From positions 124,001-188,000 of the forward strand of contig NZ_QMEA01000001.1 of the NCBI RefSeq assembly GCF_012912105.1: a DNA stretch of 64,000 nt. The letters run 5' to 3'. The notes below the pieces were generated by a model that was given only the letters and a program-made list of their open reading frames with translations, ran no database searches and was not told the origin of the DNA. A program made the position numbers and the translations under genes. Below, in pieces: positions 28,271 through 36,508 of this stretch (the stretch's first letter is position 1; each line of letters opens with the position of its first letter). The DNA is from Brasilonema sp. UFV-L1 (GTDB lineage: Bacteria > Cyanobacteriota > Cyanobacteriia > Cyanobacteriales > Nostocaceae).

Positions 28271-28351
28271 CATCCTGGGTGGGGGATTCCAAAGATTGCT
28301 ATGTGGGTTTGCTGCTTCCACGAGTTGGCTGACTTGAACTATGAATTGACA

Positions 28352-28840
28352 ATGAGAAAAATCATTATTGGAGTGATGGGACCTGGAGAAAAAGCTACAG
28401 CAGTGGATATGCAAAAAGCTTATGAACTTGGGAAACTCATTGCAACACAAGGATGGGTTTTGCTGACTGGCGGGAGAAATGTTGGAGTTATGGATGCAGC
28501 AAGTCGAGGAGCAAAATCTGTAGATGGTTTAACTATTGGTATTCTTCGTGATCATGATAACGATGGCATTTCTGAAGCAGTTGATATTGCCATTTTTACT
28601 GATATGGGAAACGCTCGTAACAATATTAATGTCGTTTCTAGTGATGTGGTGATTGCTTGTGGAATGGGTGCGGGTACTGCTTCAGAAGTTTCCTTAGCTT
28701 TGAAAGCCAATAAGAAAGTTATTTTGTTGAGTGTAGATGAAGAAACTAAAAACTTCTTCCAGAAACTAGTTTCAAAAAATCTTTATTGTGCTAACGATGT
28801 GGACAATGCAATAGCAATAACCAAGGAAATTTTAGCTTAA
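28352..28840 (+). CDS. LOG-like (TIGR00725 family) nucleotide-binding protein
   Basis: 162 residues from the ATG at 28352 (MRKIIIGVMGPGEKA). An upstream ATG would add 17 residues without family support. Rossmann-like SLOG fold: GWVLLTGGRNVGVMDAASRGA for the phosphate loop, and GMGAGTASEVSLALKANK, a variant of the PGGxGTxxE motif of LOG phosphoribohydrolases with the key Glu retained. It may bind or hydrolyse a nucleotide; the true substrate is unknown. It lies 81 bp after the UbiA gene. A terminator follows. Confidence 0.82.
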   Translation: MRKIIIGVMGPGEKATAVDMQKAYELGKLIATQGWVLLTGGRNVGVMDAASRGAKSVDGLTIGILRDHDNDGISEAVDIAIFTDMGNARNNINVVSSDVVIACGMGAGTASEVSLALKANKKVILLSVDEETKNFFQKLVSKNLYCANDVDNAIAITKEILA

Positions 28841-28923
28841 TCGGGGTGCGTCCCCCAATCAATATCAACCTTCGGTACAGAGAAACCAAGAGTGAAAAAC
28901 TAGTCAGTTCCCAGAAAACGCGA

Positions 28924-28953
28924 AAACCTGGTCAGGAGGGGCCAGGTTTTTTC
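28924..28953 (+). terminator. Terminator after LOG-like gene
   Basis: An 8 bp stem (AAACCTGG/CCAGGTTT) with a 10-base loop is followed by T residues (TTTTTTC). Confidence 0.75.
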
Positions 28954-29374
28954 TAAAGAATTTCGTAATGAACAAATTGCTTTTATAGTCAAGAAATACA
29001 AACGTTATGCAACTAGGGTGAACAAAAACAATCACAAACGCAGCATATCTTTGTTTTTCCGCTTTGGGATTTGGCTTCGCCTTTCAACTACAGACGCTGT
29101 GCCACTTAATCATCAGACTTATGCTGACATTTGCTTGGGCGGATGACGGAAGGACACCGGGTCATTTGCCCTTTTTAGTTTGGTTGTGCCAAGTTTTGTG
29201 TCCTATTTATAAAAGTATCACCCAATTGTGGAATTGACAGCAGTTGTTTACTGAAGTTAACAAGTTGTAGAACTTCTCAAACAAGTAGAGAAGTTCTTGA
29301 TTCGTAATCCCTACGACCAAGATTGCCCGGTTTTTTCAGGGAGCATCCCATTTGATTTGTGAGAATTGAAAGCC

Positions 29375-29600
29375 TTGAACTCTCCACGCTTTGAAAAACG
29401 TGGATTCCGGACTGTTGTTGCGAAGTGCGGCTCAAGCCACAACGGGAGCAACGTTGTCCTGCCCCAAAGGGGCTTTGACTGGTTCAAACAGTCCTACCCG
29501 CCTCGACCAATTTTTGGCTGTGCGGCTACTTTTGTTTTTGCTTGAAACATTTAACTCTACGTTTTGTTTTTGGAGTTTTTCATCCTGTAGTGTTAAAGTC
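29375..29600 (-). mobile_element. Relic of an IS200/IS605-type tnpB element
   Basis: On the minus strand a frame without a start reads TAKNWSRRVGLFEPVKAPLG and a short tail before a TGA at 29434-29432, resembling the variable C-terminal tail of cyanobacterial TnpB proteins. After the stop comes a small hairpin (TCCACG/CGTGGA, 29383-29404) and GAGAGTTCAA, as at IS605 right ends. Near 29585 an ATG with an AGG site opens MKNSKNKT and stops. The catalytic core is absent, so this looks like an internally deleted copy. Confidence 0.4.
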
Positions 29601-29628
29601 ATCCCATATTAACACATACATGGGATGA
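29599..29628. promoter_or_regulatory. Inverted repeat at the RHH gene start, possible operator
   Basis: CATCCCAT and ATGGGATG form an 8 bp inverted repeat spaced by 12 bases, immediately before or overlapping the ATG of the RHH gene and facing the tnpB relic. It could be the operator of the RHH protein or a transposon end hairpin. Confidence 0.4.
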
Positions 29629-29765
29629 TGCAACGGTACAACCTAAGATTATCGGATAAAGAGTATGAAGACTTGAAGAAAATTTCAGCGTCAACCCACA
29701 GGTCAATTAATGACTTAATTCGAGAAGCAATTAGAGAGTCGCCCGACCAATTTGTGTCGCTTTAG
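29625..29765 (+). CDS. Small ribbon-helix-helix protein, truncated
   Basis: 46 residues: [20 protein letters not shown], then [12 protein letters not shown]. This is a clear ribbon-helix-helix DNA-binding pattern like CopG or antitoxin regulators. The last eight codons are the antisense of the carbonic anhydrase gene's end (overlap 29731-29765), so the natural C-terminus was probably lost when the two genes came together. It diverges from the tnpB relic with a palindrome between them. It may still bind DNA. Confidence 0.55.
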   Translation: MMQRYNLRLSDKEYEDLKKISASTHRSINDLIREAIRESPDQFVSL

Positions 29766-30603
29766 GAACCTCATTTAATTTTCCGGTCTTGACATCGTAA
29801 ATGTAACCATAGATAGGAATTTCGTCCGGTACCAATGGGTGGAATCGAATTCGTCTAACATCTCTAGCAACACTTTCTTCCTGATTGGCGATAGTCAACC
29901 AGTTAATGTAATCTCCTTCAGTCGAACCCGTTCGTGCTGGTCCAACGTCAGTAAAAGTGCCGTCCGAATTCAGAACTGCTGTTGTCAGACTATTTGCTAG
30001 TAAATTACGTATGATATCGTCTGTGAAGAATTCCATGCCACAATTTGTGTGGTGAATCACGAACCACTCCTTAGTGCCGAGTAATTTGTATGAAATCACC
30101 AGGGAGCGAATTGCATCATCACTAACGCGTCCGCCTGCATTACGAATGACATGAGCATCCCCTTCAGCCAGTCCAGCAAATTTAGCCGGGTCAAGTCGAG
30201 CGTCCATGCAAGTGAGAACTGCAAACCGTCTCGCAGGAGGTATAGTAAGGTTAGCTTTGTCGCCAAAGGTCTCAACGTAACGCTGGTTGGCTGATAGGAC
30301 TTCTTGTAAAACTTGACTCGATTTGCCACCGGCGGCAACATTCTGTGCATTCTGTGCATTGTGCGCTTGGGCAACATTTCCTCTGATCTTGGAAGAGACC
30401 AGAGGAGACATCACCCCCGCAGCAACACCAGTAGCAGTAGCAGTCAACACACCAGCGCGACCAAGAAATGAGCGTCTACTGAAGCCACCTGTGAGTAAGC
30501 GCCTACGACTTCCATCAGCAGTAATAGTTCTGGGATTTGTGATTTCGCTTTGCGCTTGTGTATTTTTTTGAGAAGCGTGATCAGAATTGGAATCAGGTTG
30601 CAT
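29731..30603 (-). CDS. Beta-class carbonic anhydrase with Tat signal
   Basis: Zinc enzyme interconverting CO2 and bicarbonate. Zn ligands are Cys132 in CMDARLD (with the Asp134-Arg136 dyad) and His185/Cys188 in HHTNCG. A twin-arginine signal (RRSFLGRAG, residues 43-51, after a second RRR stretch) and a following hydrophobic helix point to export, so it is probably periplasmic, like EcaB-type enzymes. The 290 residues include about 95 of leader. It may help to trap leaked CO2. Its 3' end overlaps the RHH gene on the other strand. Confidence 0.9.
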   Translation of the reverse strand: MQPDSNSDHASQKNTQAQSEITNPRTITADGSRRRLLTGGFSRRSFLGRAGVLTATATGVAAGVMSPLVSSKIRGNVAQAHNAQNAQNVAAGGKSSQVLQEVLSANQRYVETFGDKANLTIPPARRFAVLTCMDARLDPAKFAGLAEGDAHVIRNAGGRVSDDAIRSLVISYKLLGTKEWFVIHHTNCGMEFFTDDIIRNLLANSLTTAVLNSDGTFTDVGPARTGSTEGDYINWLTIANQEESVARDVRRIRFHPLVPDEIPIYGYIYDVKTGKLNEVPKATQIGRATL

Positions 30604-31297
30604 TTGTATTTTCTCCTTACCTAGGAAGTGAAATATGGAATTGTGCTACAGGAAAGTCAATACCTGTAGATATGAAATGCTACTATTTGGGGCTGATCGC
30701 ATGAGTATTGTGCTGATGATGCTTCATCCTCAGTACAATCACTTGTCATTTTATTTTAAGTATTGCTAGTAAATGTACGTAACTTTTGGCTATGCCTTGA
30801 GCAAGTCGCTATCCTAGCTTGCCAAGAAGGTATTCATACACAAGCTCGATAGGGAGCAATTTGATTTGTTTATTGAGAGATAAATCACCTGTTAGTTTAT
30901 AAGTTAACCGTATTTTACTGTTAAATGACAATTTCGCACAAGTAGATATAAAAAAGCAAGAAAGAAGCAAGAAAGGCGAGTGTAGGCAAAAAAAGAACTG
31001 GCTATATTTAGAACAACCAGTCTCAGACTTGCATAGGGTATTTTCGGAGATGTCTTTTGATGAGTGCAGGAGTAGTCAAAAGACTCAGCGAACCAAAAGC
31101 CAAAAGCAGTGAATGGCGCAAAGTCTGCCGGATGGAATCTTTCAGCTGACTCGCAAAGCGAAGTGTACACCAGAAGAACGACTTGGGTTTAAAGCTTTCA
31201 GATTTATCGTAAATTAAGGGTTTGAGACCACGAGCGTCTATACGAAGCACGCCAGATACCGGGCTGTCGGGAAACCCCCCACAGCACTGGCTCCCCA
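30604..31297. other. Intergenic region, nothing coding recognised
   Basis: About 700 bp upstream of the carbonic anhydrase gene, presumably with its promoter. A GC-rich repeat word (GCCAGATACC...GGGCTGTCGGGAAACCCC) lies near 31248-31280. Open frames on the minus strand look like shadows without family features. Confidence 0.45.
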
Positions 31298-31330
31298 GTT
31301 TCAGTCAGGGTTGAAATCCCCGTTTGAAAC
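31298..31330. repeat. Solitary CRISPR-repeat-like sequence
   Basis: A 33-base stretch begins GTTTCAGTCAGGG and ends CCCGTTTGAAAC, so it carries the GTTTC...GAAAC ends and the partly palindromic body seen in many cyanobacterial CRISPR repeats. Only one copy is present. No spacer-repeat unit or cas gene is near. Confidence 0.35.
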
Positions 31331-31339
31331 TGTGTTCAA

Positions 31340-31374
31340 TTTTGAATTTTGAATTTTGAATTTTGAATTGTTAA
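31340..31374. repeat. Short tandem repeat (heptamer AATTTTG type)
   Basis: Four consecutive AATTTTG units. The same unit, inverted, recurs near 37780-37815, 53424-53450 and 58240-58265. Confidence 0.8.
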
Positions 31375-31416
31375 CTGTGGAGATATTCAGCAATTGTGAC
31401 GAATGACTTGTTGTTC

Positions 31417-32376
31417 TTACCAATTCCACATCACTGGACTATCGTCTAAATGGTCGGTCACAATCCGCCCAATGGAATCTATTTGGTGCAGATCTTCAGT
31501 GGAAAGTTGAACAGAAGCTGCTTGAGCGTTTGCGGTGACTTGTTCGGGATGACGCGCACCAGCAATTGCATGACTCTGTGGTTGAGCAATTAACCATGCT
31601 AGCGCTAACTGAGCAAGAGTACAGTTGTGAGGTTGTGCAATGAGGCGCAATTTTTCCAAAGCTATTTGAGCTGGTTCAAAATTTTCTCCTTGAAACAGCT
31701 TATTCTTGGCGCGGTTATCTTGTGGGTCAAATTTGTGATCAAAACCAAATTTTCCTGTCAACAATCCTTGAGCTAGAGGTGAATAAGCAATAATCGCAAT
31801 CTTGTTTTCGATACAATAAGGCATTGCATCTTTTTCTACAGACCGCCAAAATAAAGAATAGGGAGGTTGTAAGCTATCAATACGTCCGTAGTGAGATGCT
31901 TCTTGCAACTGTGTACGAGAAAAGTTGGAAACACCAATACTCCGAATTTTCCCTTGCTTTTTGAGATGGTTAAGAGCGCTCATTGTCTCCTCAATTGGAA
32001 CAATTTCAGAACCAAAGGAGCCAGCGGGCCAATGAATTTGGTATAAGTCTATGTAGTCGGTTTTGAGGTTTTTCAAAGAATGCTCACAAGCCTCAATCAC
32101 TTGGTCGTACTTGAGATGGTTAGCAAACACTTTCGTGGCATACTCGACTTGATGGCGAACATCAGATAAAGCTTCAGCAACAATTCTTTCAGAGTGTCCG
32201 TCACCATAAACCTCAGCGGTATCAATGGTCGTAATACCAGCTTCAAATGCTGCTCTGATTGCTTTGATCTAGTCAGTGTCCTCAACTCCCACCCACATTT
32301 TTTTACCAGCTTGCCAAGTTCCCATGAGAATAGGCGTTATTTTTACATCCGATGTACCCAGGGTTCGCTTTTCCAT
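31417..32376 (-). pseudogene. Aldo/keto reductase interrupted by an amber codon
   Basis: From an ATG at 32376 the frame encodes a complete 319-codon aldo/keto reductase: EKRTLGTSDVKITPILMGTW, the TIDTAEVYGDGHSE block with the catalytic Asp and Tyr, YATKV with the Lys, and IHWP with the His. Codon 36 (32271-32269) is TAG in an otherwise intact reading frame, where the family usually has a Trp or similar residue. Without readthrough, only a 35-residue peptide or a downstream restart (ATG at 32130) could be made. Such a restart lacks Asp, Tyr and Lys. NADPH-dependent carbonyl reduction would be the original role. Confidence 0.8.
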
Positions 32377-32488
32377 AATTAATCCTTAACTGTTCCTTAA
32401 TTCATTTGGTGCCGACAGTGACATAGTGTATCGGTCTTGGAGTCAAATTAAATCAGAGTTAAAGTAGATACTTATGCAAGAATTAACT

Positions 32489-33070
32489 ATGACGAATTAT
32501 GCGCTCAAAGAATGGGCGGTTGCTATCAATGCCTTGGAAACAGGCAAAACAATCATGCTTCTGCGCAAGGGTGGTATCCATGAACGTCATGGACGCTTTG
32601 AGGTTGATTCTAAGCAGATTTTGCTTTACCCAACGTTTGAACATCAACAGCCTTTCTTACTCAAACCTGAGTATACTAATTTAGTGATTCCAGTCACACC
32701 TGGTTGGCATCCAGAAACAGTTCGTATCAGCAGTTGGGCTGAGATTACAGATATTTTCCCCTGCTGTGAAGAGTCAATAGTCAATGCTTTGCTTCCATTC
32801 CATATTTGGAACGAGTACTTTATTAGCGATCGCCTCAAATGGAAATCGCGTCAGCCACTCTACATTCTCCTACTGCGGACTTACAAACTTCCCCAAGAAC
32901 AAGAAATTCCCTATCACTCCAAGTATGGTGGCTGTAAGTCATGGATTGAGATCGAACAACCAATTTCGCTAAAAGGAGCACAACCAATCTTATCTGATTT
33001 GGCATACGCCCAATTAGTCACTCAAATTCGTAACATTGTGAGTGATAAACTATATGCCCCATTCGTATAA
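32489..33070 (+). CDS. DUF1802 family protein
   Basis: 193 residues from the ATG at 32489 (MTNYALKEWAVAINAL); an ATG 15 bases earlier is also possible. It matches DUF1802 by KEWAVAINALETGKTIMLLRKGGI, the RFEVDSKQILLYPTFEHQ block and the central HIWN segment. The function is unknown; the family occurs in cyanobacteria and scattered bacteria. It is soluble and monocistronic, with a terminator downstream. Confidence 0.85.
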   Translation: MTNYALKEWAVAINALETGKTIMLLRKGGIHERHGRFEVDSKQILLYPTFEHQQPFLLKPEYTNLVIPVTPGWHPETVRISSWAEITDIFPCCEESIVNALLPFHIWNEYFISDRLKWKSRQPLYILLLRTYKLPQEQEIPYHSKYGGCKSWIEIEQPISLKGAQPILSDLAYAQLVTQIRNIVSDKLYAPFV

Positions 33071-33137
33071 GGCATAACTATCAGAAAAAGTACTCAAAAA
33101 TACATCAATTTTTGTGAAGCATAGGATAGCATTGGCT

Positions 33138-33167
33138 AAACGCAATCCTATTGCTGCGTTTTTTTCT
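33138..33167 (+). terminator. Terminator after the DUF1802 gene
   Basis: Stem AAACGCA/TGCGTTT with a 10-base loop runs into a T stretch. It lies about 70 bp after the stop codon. Confidence 0.6.
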
Positions 33168-33249
33168 GTACCCTTTCGGCTGTAACGCTTTTGGAGCTTA
33201 CATTTGCTTTGAATTGTGTGATTCGTCTTGAGGTTAATAGTTGTGAAGG

Positions 33250-33321
33250 ATGAAAAAAGTACCCCAAAAGGGCGATGTTCCTATTGACATATGTCTGCGA
33301 TTATGCTTAAAAGCTAAATAA
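33250..33321 (+). CDS. Possible leader peptide, 23 residues
   Basis: MKKVPQKGDVPIDICLRLCL and three more residues before TAA, just upstream of the 86-residue gene. It has no convincing ribosome site. Reported as a weak candidate only. Confidence 0.2.
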   Translation: MKKVPQKGDVPIDICLRLCLKAK

Positions 33322-33340
33322 CATACACAAGGAGTTTGCC

Positions 33341-33601
33341 ATGCATCAAAGAATGTGCTGGTTATCAAAGTCTGACAACAGCGGGGAAAAAATTTTGCAC
33401 TTGCAGACTGCACCGAATCAACCTTGGCGTCCTTACACAACTTTTCCACAATATGCAGTTCCAGATTATGAAATACCAGGCGGTTCCAAGGGTTGGGCGA
33501 CTTATCAAAAACTGTCAAAAGCTGGTTGGACTTTGATACCAAGTGCAAGAGCAAACGAGTTTTTCTCATCCACAACTTCGGTGCGTCAAGAAAAAAAATA
33601 A
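33341..33601 (+). CDS. Small hypothetical protein, 86 residues
   Basis: A good AAGGAG ribosome site lies seven bases before the ATG, which supports translation. The sequence is hydrophilic with aromatic residues: LHLQTAPNQPWRPYTTFPQY, then a GGSKGWATYQKLSKAGWTLI segment that looks like the conserved core, and a charged end. No signal or membrane helix. Family and role are unknown. The GGT relic on the other strand lies directly downstream. Confidence 0.55.
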   Translation: MHQRMCWLSKSDNSGEKILHLQTAPNQPWRPYTTFPQYAVPDYEIPGGSKGWATYQKLSKAGWTLIPSARANEFFSSTTSVRQEKK

Positions 33602-33646
33602 AAATAGAGAAGTTCTTGACTTTATAAACTCCTAGGAGAACCTTCA

Positions 33647-34002
33647 TCACAAAGGTGAAGCTGCGCTTTCTAAAGTTCTATCTGGTATGATGACAATCGA
33701 GTTGACATTACCCCAAGGCTCAGTTTGTTTAATTTTGTGTTTTTGACGCAGCAACTGGGCAAAAGTCAGAGCTGACAAACCAAAAGGTTCTACTCTTAAT
33801 TCATCTGGTAACCACTGATCATGTATGCAGGGTGCAAAAAACAGCCGCGCCAACATCCATGTTGTATTCCAAGACATTCAAGAGAACTTGCAGCACTTGA
33901 GTGATAATGGTAGCACCACCAGGGGCACCCACTGCCATACGAAGACGACTGTTTTCGGTGACAATAGTTGGAATCATGCTGGATAAAGGTGTTTTACGCG
34001 GT
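33647..34002 (-). pseudogene. Remnant of gamma-glutamyltransferase, small-subunit end
   Basis: Minus-strand frame 1 reads KTPLSSMIPTIVTENSRL, MAVGAPGGATIITQVLQVLL and NVLEYNMDVGAAVF, then shifts. Frame 2 continues APCIHDQWLPDELRVEPFG and ends GNVNSIVIIPDRTLESAA. These are the C-terminal blocks of GGT. The shift fits one extra base in a six-A run (33836-33841). Everything before KTPLSS is missing and is replaced at 34003 by a dispersed repeat. About 120 of some 500-600 residues remain. Confidence 0.8.
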
Positions 34003-34086
34003 GCGATCTGCCGAAGCGCGTAGCGTGCGCTTTGCGCGTAAGGCCGCAGCGTTTGCGCAGCGCCCCCTAAGGGGCTAGCTATCGCC
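34003..34086. repeat. Dispersed palindromic repeat, copy 2
   Basis: Nearly the same sequence as 17868-17948. It separates the GGT relic from the serine hydrolase gene. Its CTAGCTATCGCC end supplies the last three sense codons (Gly-Asp-Ser) and the stop of the hydrolase gene. Confidence 0.85.
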
Positions 34087-35496
34087 CTTGGTAAATACGA
34101 TATCTTTGAAACTTGGTTCTAGAGGTATACACAAGCTGTTAATATTGCCTTTGGTATCGGTTAAGAAAGATATTAATTTAGGAGTTTCAAAAAAATCAAA
34201 TGTCAATTCAAAAATATCATAGTGATAGTGTCGTAGTTCGTAAACTAAGGAATTATGAGTTGCGATGAAATGGTCATCTTGAATTTCAATCTTAACGACA
34301 CCGTATGCTGGATGCTCAAACTCACCAGTATAATCTTCTAAGGAATGTGATGGTTGTGTTCCAGTTTTTCGCTCCGAGTTCATTTTCTCCTTTGTTTTTT
34401 CAGCAGCTTCTTTGGCTTCAGCAGCTTCCTTATTCTTCCGTTCATTCCAGGGTATCGTCTCTAGATTAAGCAGTTGGTCGCACACATAATAAACCACAAT
34501 TTCTCGTACTGGCGTTTTATGTAAATTCGTGAGAACGACAATACCAATATTGTCTTGAGGTAGCAAAGCTGTTAGAGCAGAAAAACCATCAATATTGCCT
34601 CCATGCTCAATTAATTTATGTCCTCTGTATGCAGTAATATACCATCCTAATCCATAAGAAGAATGAAACATTTCATTATATTTGATAGCATCAGGAATAA
34701 TGAATTGTGGAGAGTACATTGAAGTGAGATTTGTTGTGGAGATAATTTGTTTGTCTCCATACTTACCTTGATTAAGATGAAGTAAAAGCCACTGAGCCAT
34801 ATCAGTGATGTTGGAATTCATAGAACCTGCAGGTCCAATGGTATCCATATTCCGAAAAGGAATTTTCTTAACTTCTTCATCTTTCTCTTTATAAGGAAAT
34901 GCAAAATCATTAGTTTTCTGTGATGTGACAACAGAAAAATTGCTGTTTCTCATTCCTAAAGAATTGAAAATTTCCTGTAGAACAAATTCTTCCCAACTGC
35001 TTTGTGCAATTTCACCAACTAAATAACCAGCAGTCATGTACATCAAATTTTGATATTGAAAAGTTGTTCGCAATTCTTGAGTGGGTTGAAGATATTGTAA
35101 ACGCTCAAATATTTCTTGACGGGTAAGCGGAGAACCATACCAAGCGAAGTCGTGACGCGGTAAACCAGACCGATGAGTCACGAGATCACGGGGTGTCATA
35201 TGTTCAGTTGCATAAGAGTTATAAAGTTTAAAAGTGGGTAGATAATTTCTGACAGGTTTATCCCAGTCTAATTTTCCCCTGTCTGCTAAAATGCCCATCG
35301 CCATTGTGGTAAATGGTTTAGTACATGAAGCAACAGCAAAGAGAGTTTTTGGGGTGACTTTTAAGTTGTTTTCTACATCTCGCAAACCAAAGCCTTCACA
35401 AAAAATTATTTGGCTATCTTTAACAATGGCGATCGCCAGTCCTGGTACTTTCCACTCTTGCATTGTCTTGTTGATGAATTCACTCAAATCTTGCAT
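34075..35496 (-). CDS. Serine hydrolase of the beta-lactamase / penicillin-binding class C family
   Basis: 473 residues. The SxxK catalytic motif is SCTK (Ser57, Lys60), the second motif is YQN (148-150), and the third region is HGGNIDGFSA. After the catalytic domain come a Lys/Glu/Ala-rich helical linker (about 355-380) and a C-terminal beta domain of DUF3471 type (LEDYTGEFEHPAYGVVKIEI). No clear signal peptide. Members act as esterases, amidases or D-peptidases. It follows devA by 46 bp on the same strand, so it is probably cotranscribed. Its stop codon comes from a repeat, so the natural end may be altered by a few residues. Confidence 0.82.
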   Translation of the reverse strand: MQDLSEFINKTMQEWKVPGLAIAIVKDSQIIFCEGFGLRDVENNLKVTPKTLFAVASCTKPFTTMAMGILADRGKLDWDKPVRNYLPTFKLYNSYATEHMTPRDLVTHRSGLPRHDFAWYGSPLTRQEIFERLQYLQPTQELRTTFQYQNLMYMTAGYLVGEIAQSSWEEFVLQEIFNSLGMRNSNFSVVTSQKTNDFAFPYKEKDEEVKKIPFRNMDTIGPAGSMNSNITDMAQWLLLHLNQGKYGDKQIISTTNLTSMYSPQFIIPDAIKYNEMFHSSYGLGWYITAYRGHKLIEHGGNIDGFSALTALLPQDNIGIVVLTNLHKTPVREIVVYYVCDQLLNLETIPWNERKNKEAAEAKEAAEKTKEKMNSERKTGTQPSHSLEDYTGEFEHPAYGVVKIEIQDDHFIATHNSLVYELRHYHYDIFELTFDFFETPKLISFLTDTKGNINSLCIPLEPSFKDIVFTKGDS

Positions 35497-35542
35497 GAGT
35501 TACTCTCCCTTTGCACTAAGTTTCATGTCAATTTTCTCTAAT

Positions 35543-36220
35543 TTACTGTCGTTGTATTCGACCATCTTCCATATGAACAATGCGATCTGCTATATCTAAG
35601 ATGCGGTTGTCGTGAGTCACAAGTAAAACAGAACAGCCTTCTTCTTTTGCGAGACGTTGGATGATATCAACGACATCTCGACCTGTTTTACTATCTAATG
35701 ATGCTGTAGGTTCGTCTGCAAGTAATAATTTAGGTTGAGCAACTAATGCACGGGCGATCGCCACCCGTTGCTGTTGTCCTCCTGACAAATTCGCTGGGTA
35801 AGAGTCCACTTTATCGCTCAATCCTACTGCTTGCAATGTTGTAACAACTCGTTGTCGATGCTCTTTTTTGGGAATTTCTGGATGCAGTTTTAGGGACATA
35901 CGGACGTTACCATAAGCGCTTAGGCATTTTAACAGGTTGTGGTGTTGGAAGATAAAACCAATGTTGTTTCGGACTTTAGTGAGTTGTCCTTTATTGATAC
36001 CACGTAGTTCTCTACCAAGGACTTTTAAACTACCCTCCTGTACTGAGCGCAATCCTCCAATGAGTGATAATAATGTTGTCTTACCACTACCAGAGGGACC
36101 TGTGAGGATTACAATTTCTCCTGGGTAAATGTCTAAATTCACATCGTTGAGTACAGGTTTACGTAATGTTCCTTGACCGAAAGAGTGATTAAGATTGCAG
36201 ACAGCAACAGTAGATTCCAT
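35543..36220 (-). CDS. devA: ABC exporter ATPase, DevA type
   Basis: 225 residues of the MacB/LolD-like group. Walker A is GPSGSGKTT (about residues 40-48), the Q loop is in FIFQHHNLL, the signature is LSGGQQQRVAIARAL, and Walker B is LLLADEPTASLD. With DevB and DevC upstream it forms a three-part exporter. In Anabaena, DevBCA exports heterocyst envelope glycolipids through TolC, but cyanobacteria carry several paralogous sets, so the substrate is open. Confidence 0.88.
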   Translation of the reverse strand: MESTVAVCNLNHSFGQGTLRKPVLNDVNLDIYPGEIVILTGPSGSGKTTLLSLIGGLRSVQEGSLKVLGRELRGINKGQLTKVRNNIGFIFQHHNLLKCLSAYGNVRMSLKLHPEIPKKEHRQRVVTTLQAVGLSDKVDSYPANLSGGQQQRVAIARALVAQPKLLLADEPTASLDSKTGRDVVDIIQRLAKEEGCSVLLVTHDNRILDIADRIVHMEDGRIQRQ

Positions 36221-36289
36221 AGTATAGTTCTTTCACTTCTCACGACTAACCAGTTCCCGCCAGAAGAATACCTATTTTTTAACCGCAGA

Positions 36290-36425
36290 GGACGCAGCGG
36301 AAAGTCTGAGCGGAGGTTTCCTCCGTATGCGCTATGCGCACGCCCAAAGGGCTAACGCGCAGCATCTCCGATAGCGTTAGCGCAGCGCCCCTTTTGGGGC
36401 TAGCGTGGCCCAACGCCATAGGAGA
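36290..36425. repeat. Repeat-rich spacer between devC and devA
   Basis: GC-rich words shared with other dispersed elements (TATGCGCTATGCGCACGCC, GCAGCGCCCCTTTTGGGGCTAGC) fill the 288 bp between devC and devA. They were probably inserted within an operon. Confidence 0.7.
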
Positions 36426-36508
36426 ATCAGAGCTTTTCAAGAGAGAGGACACAGAGAAAGACAAGAAAGAGAGGAGAATATGTTACGAGTGATTTAGGGC
36501 TGCTATAG

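Noticed and set aside
30904-31250. Two minus-strand frames upstream of the aldo/keto reductase region
   Set aside because: No recognisable domain, partly built of dispersed repeat sequence.
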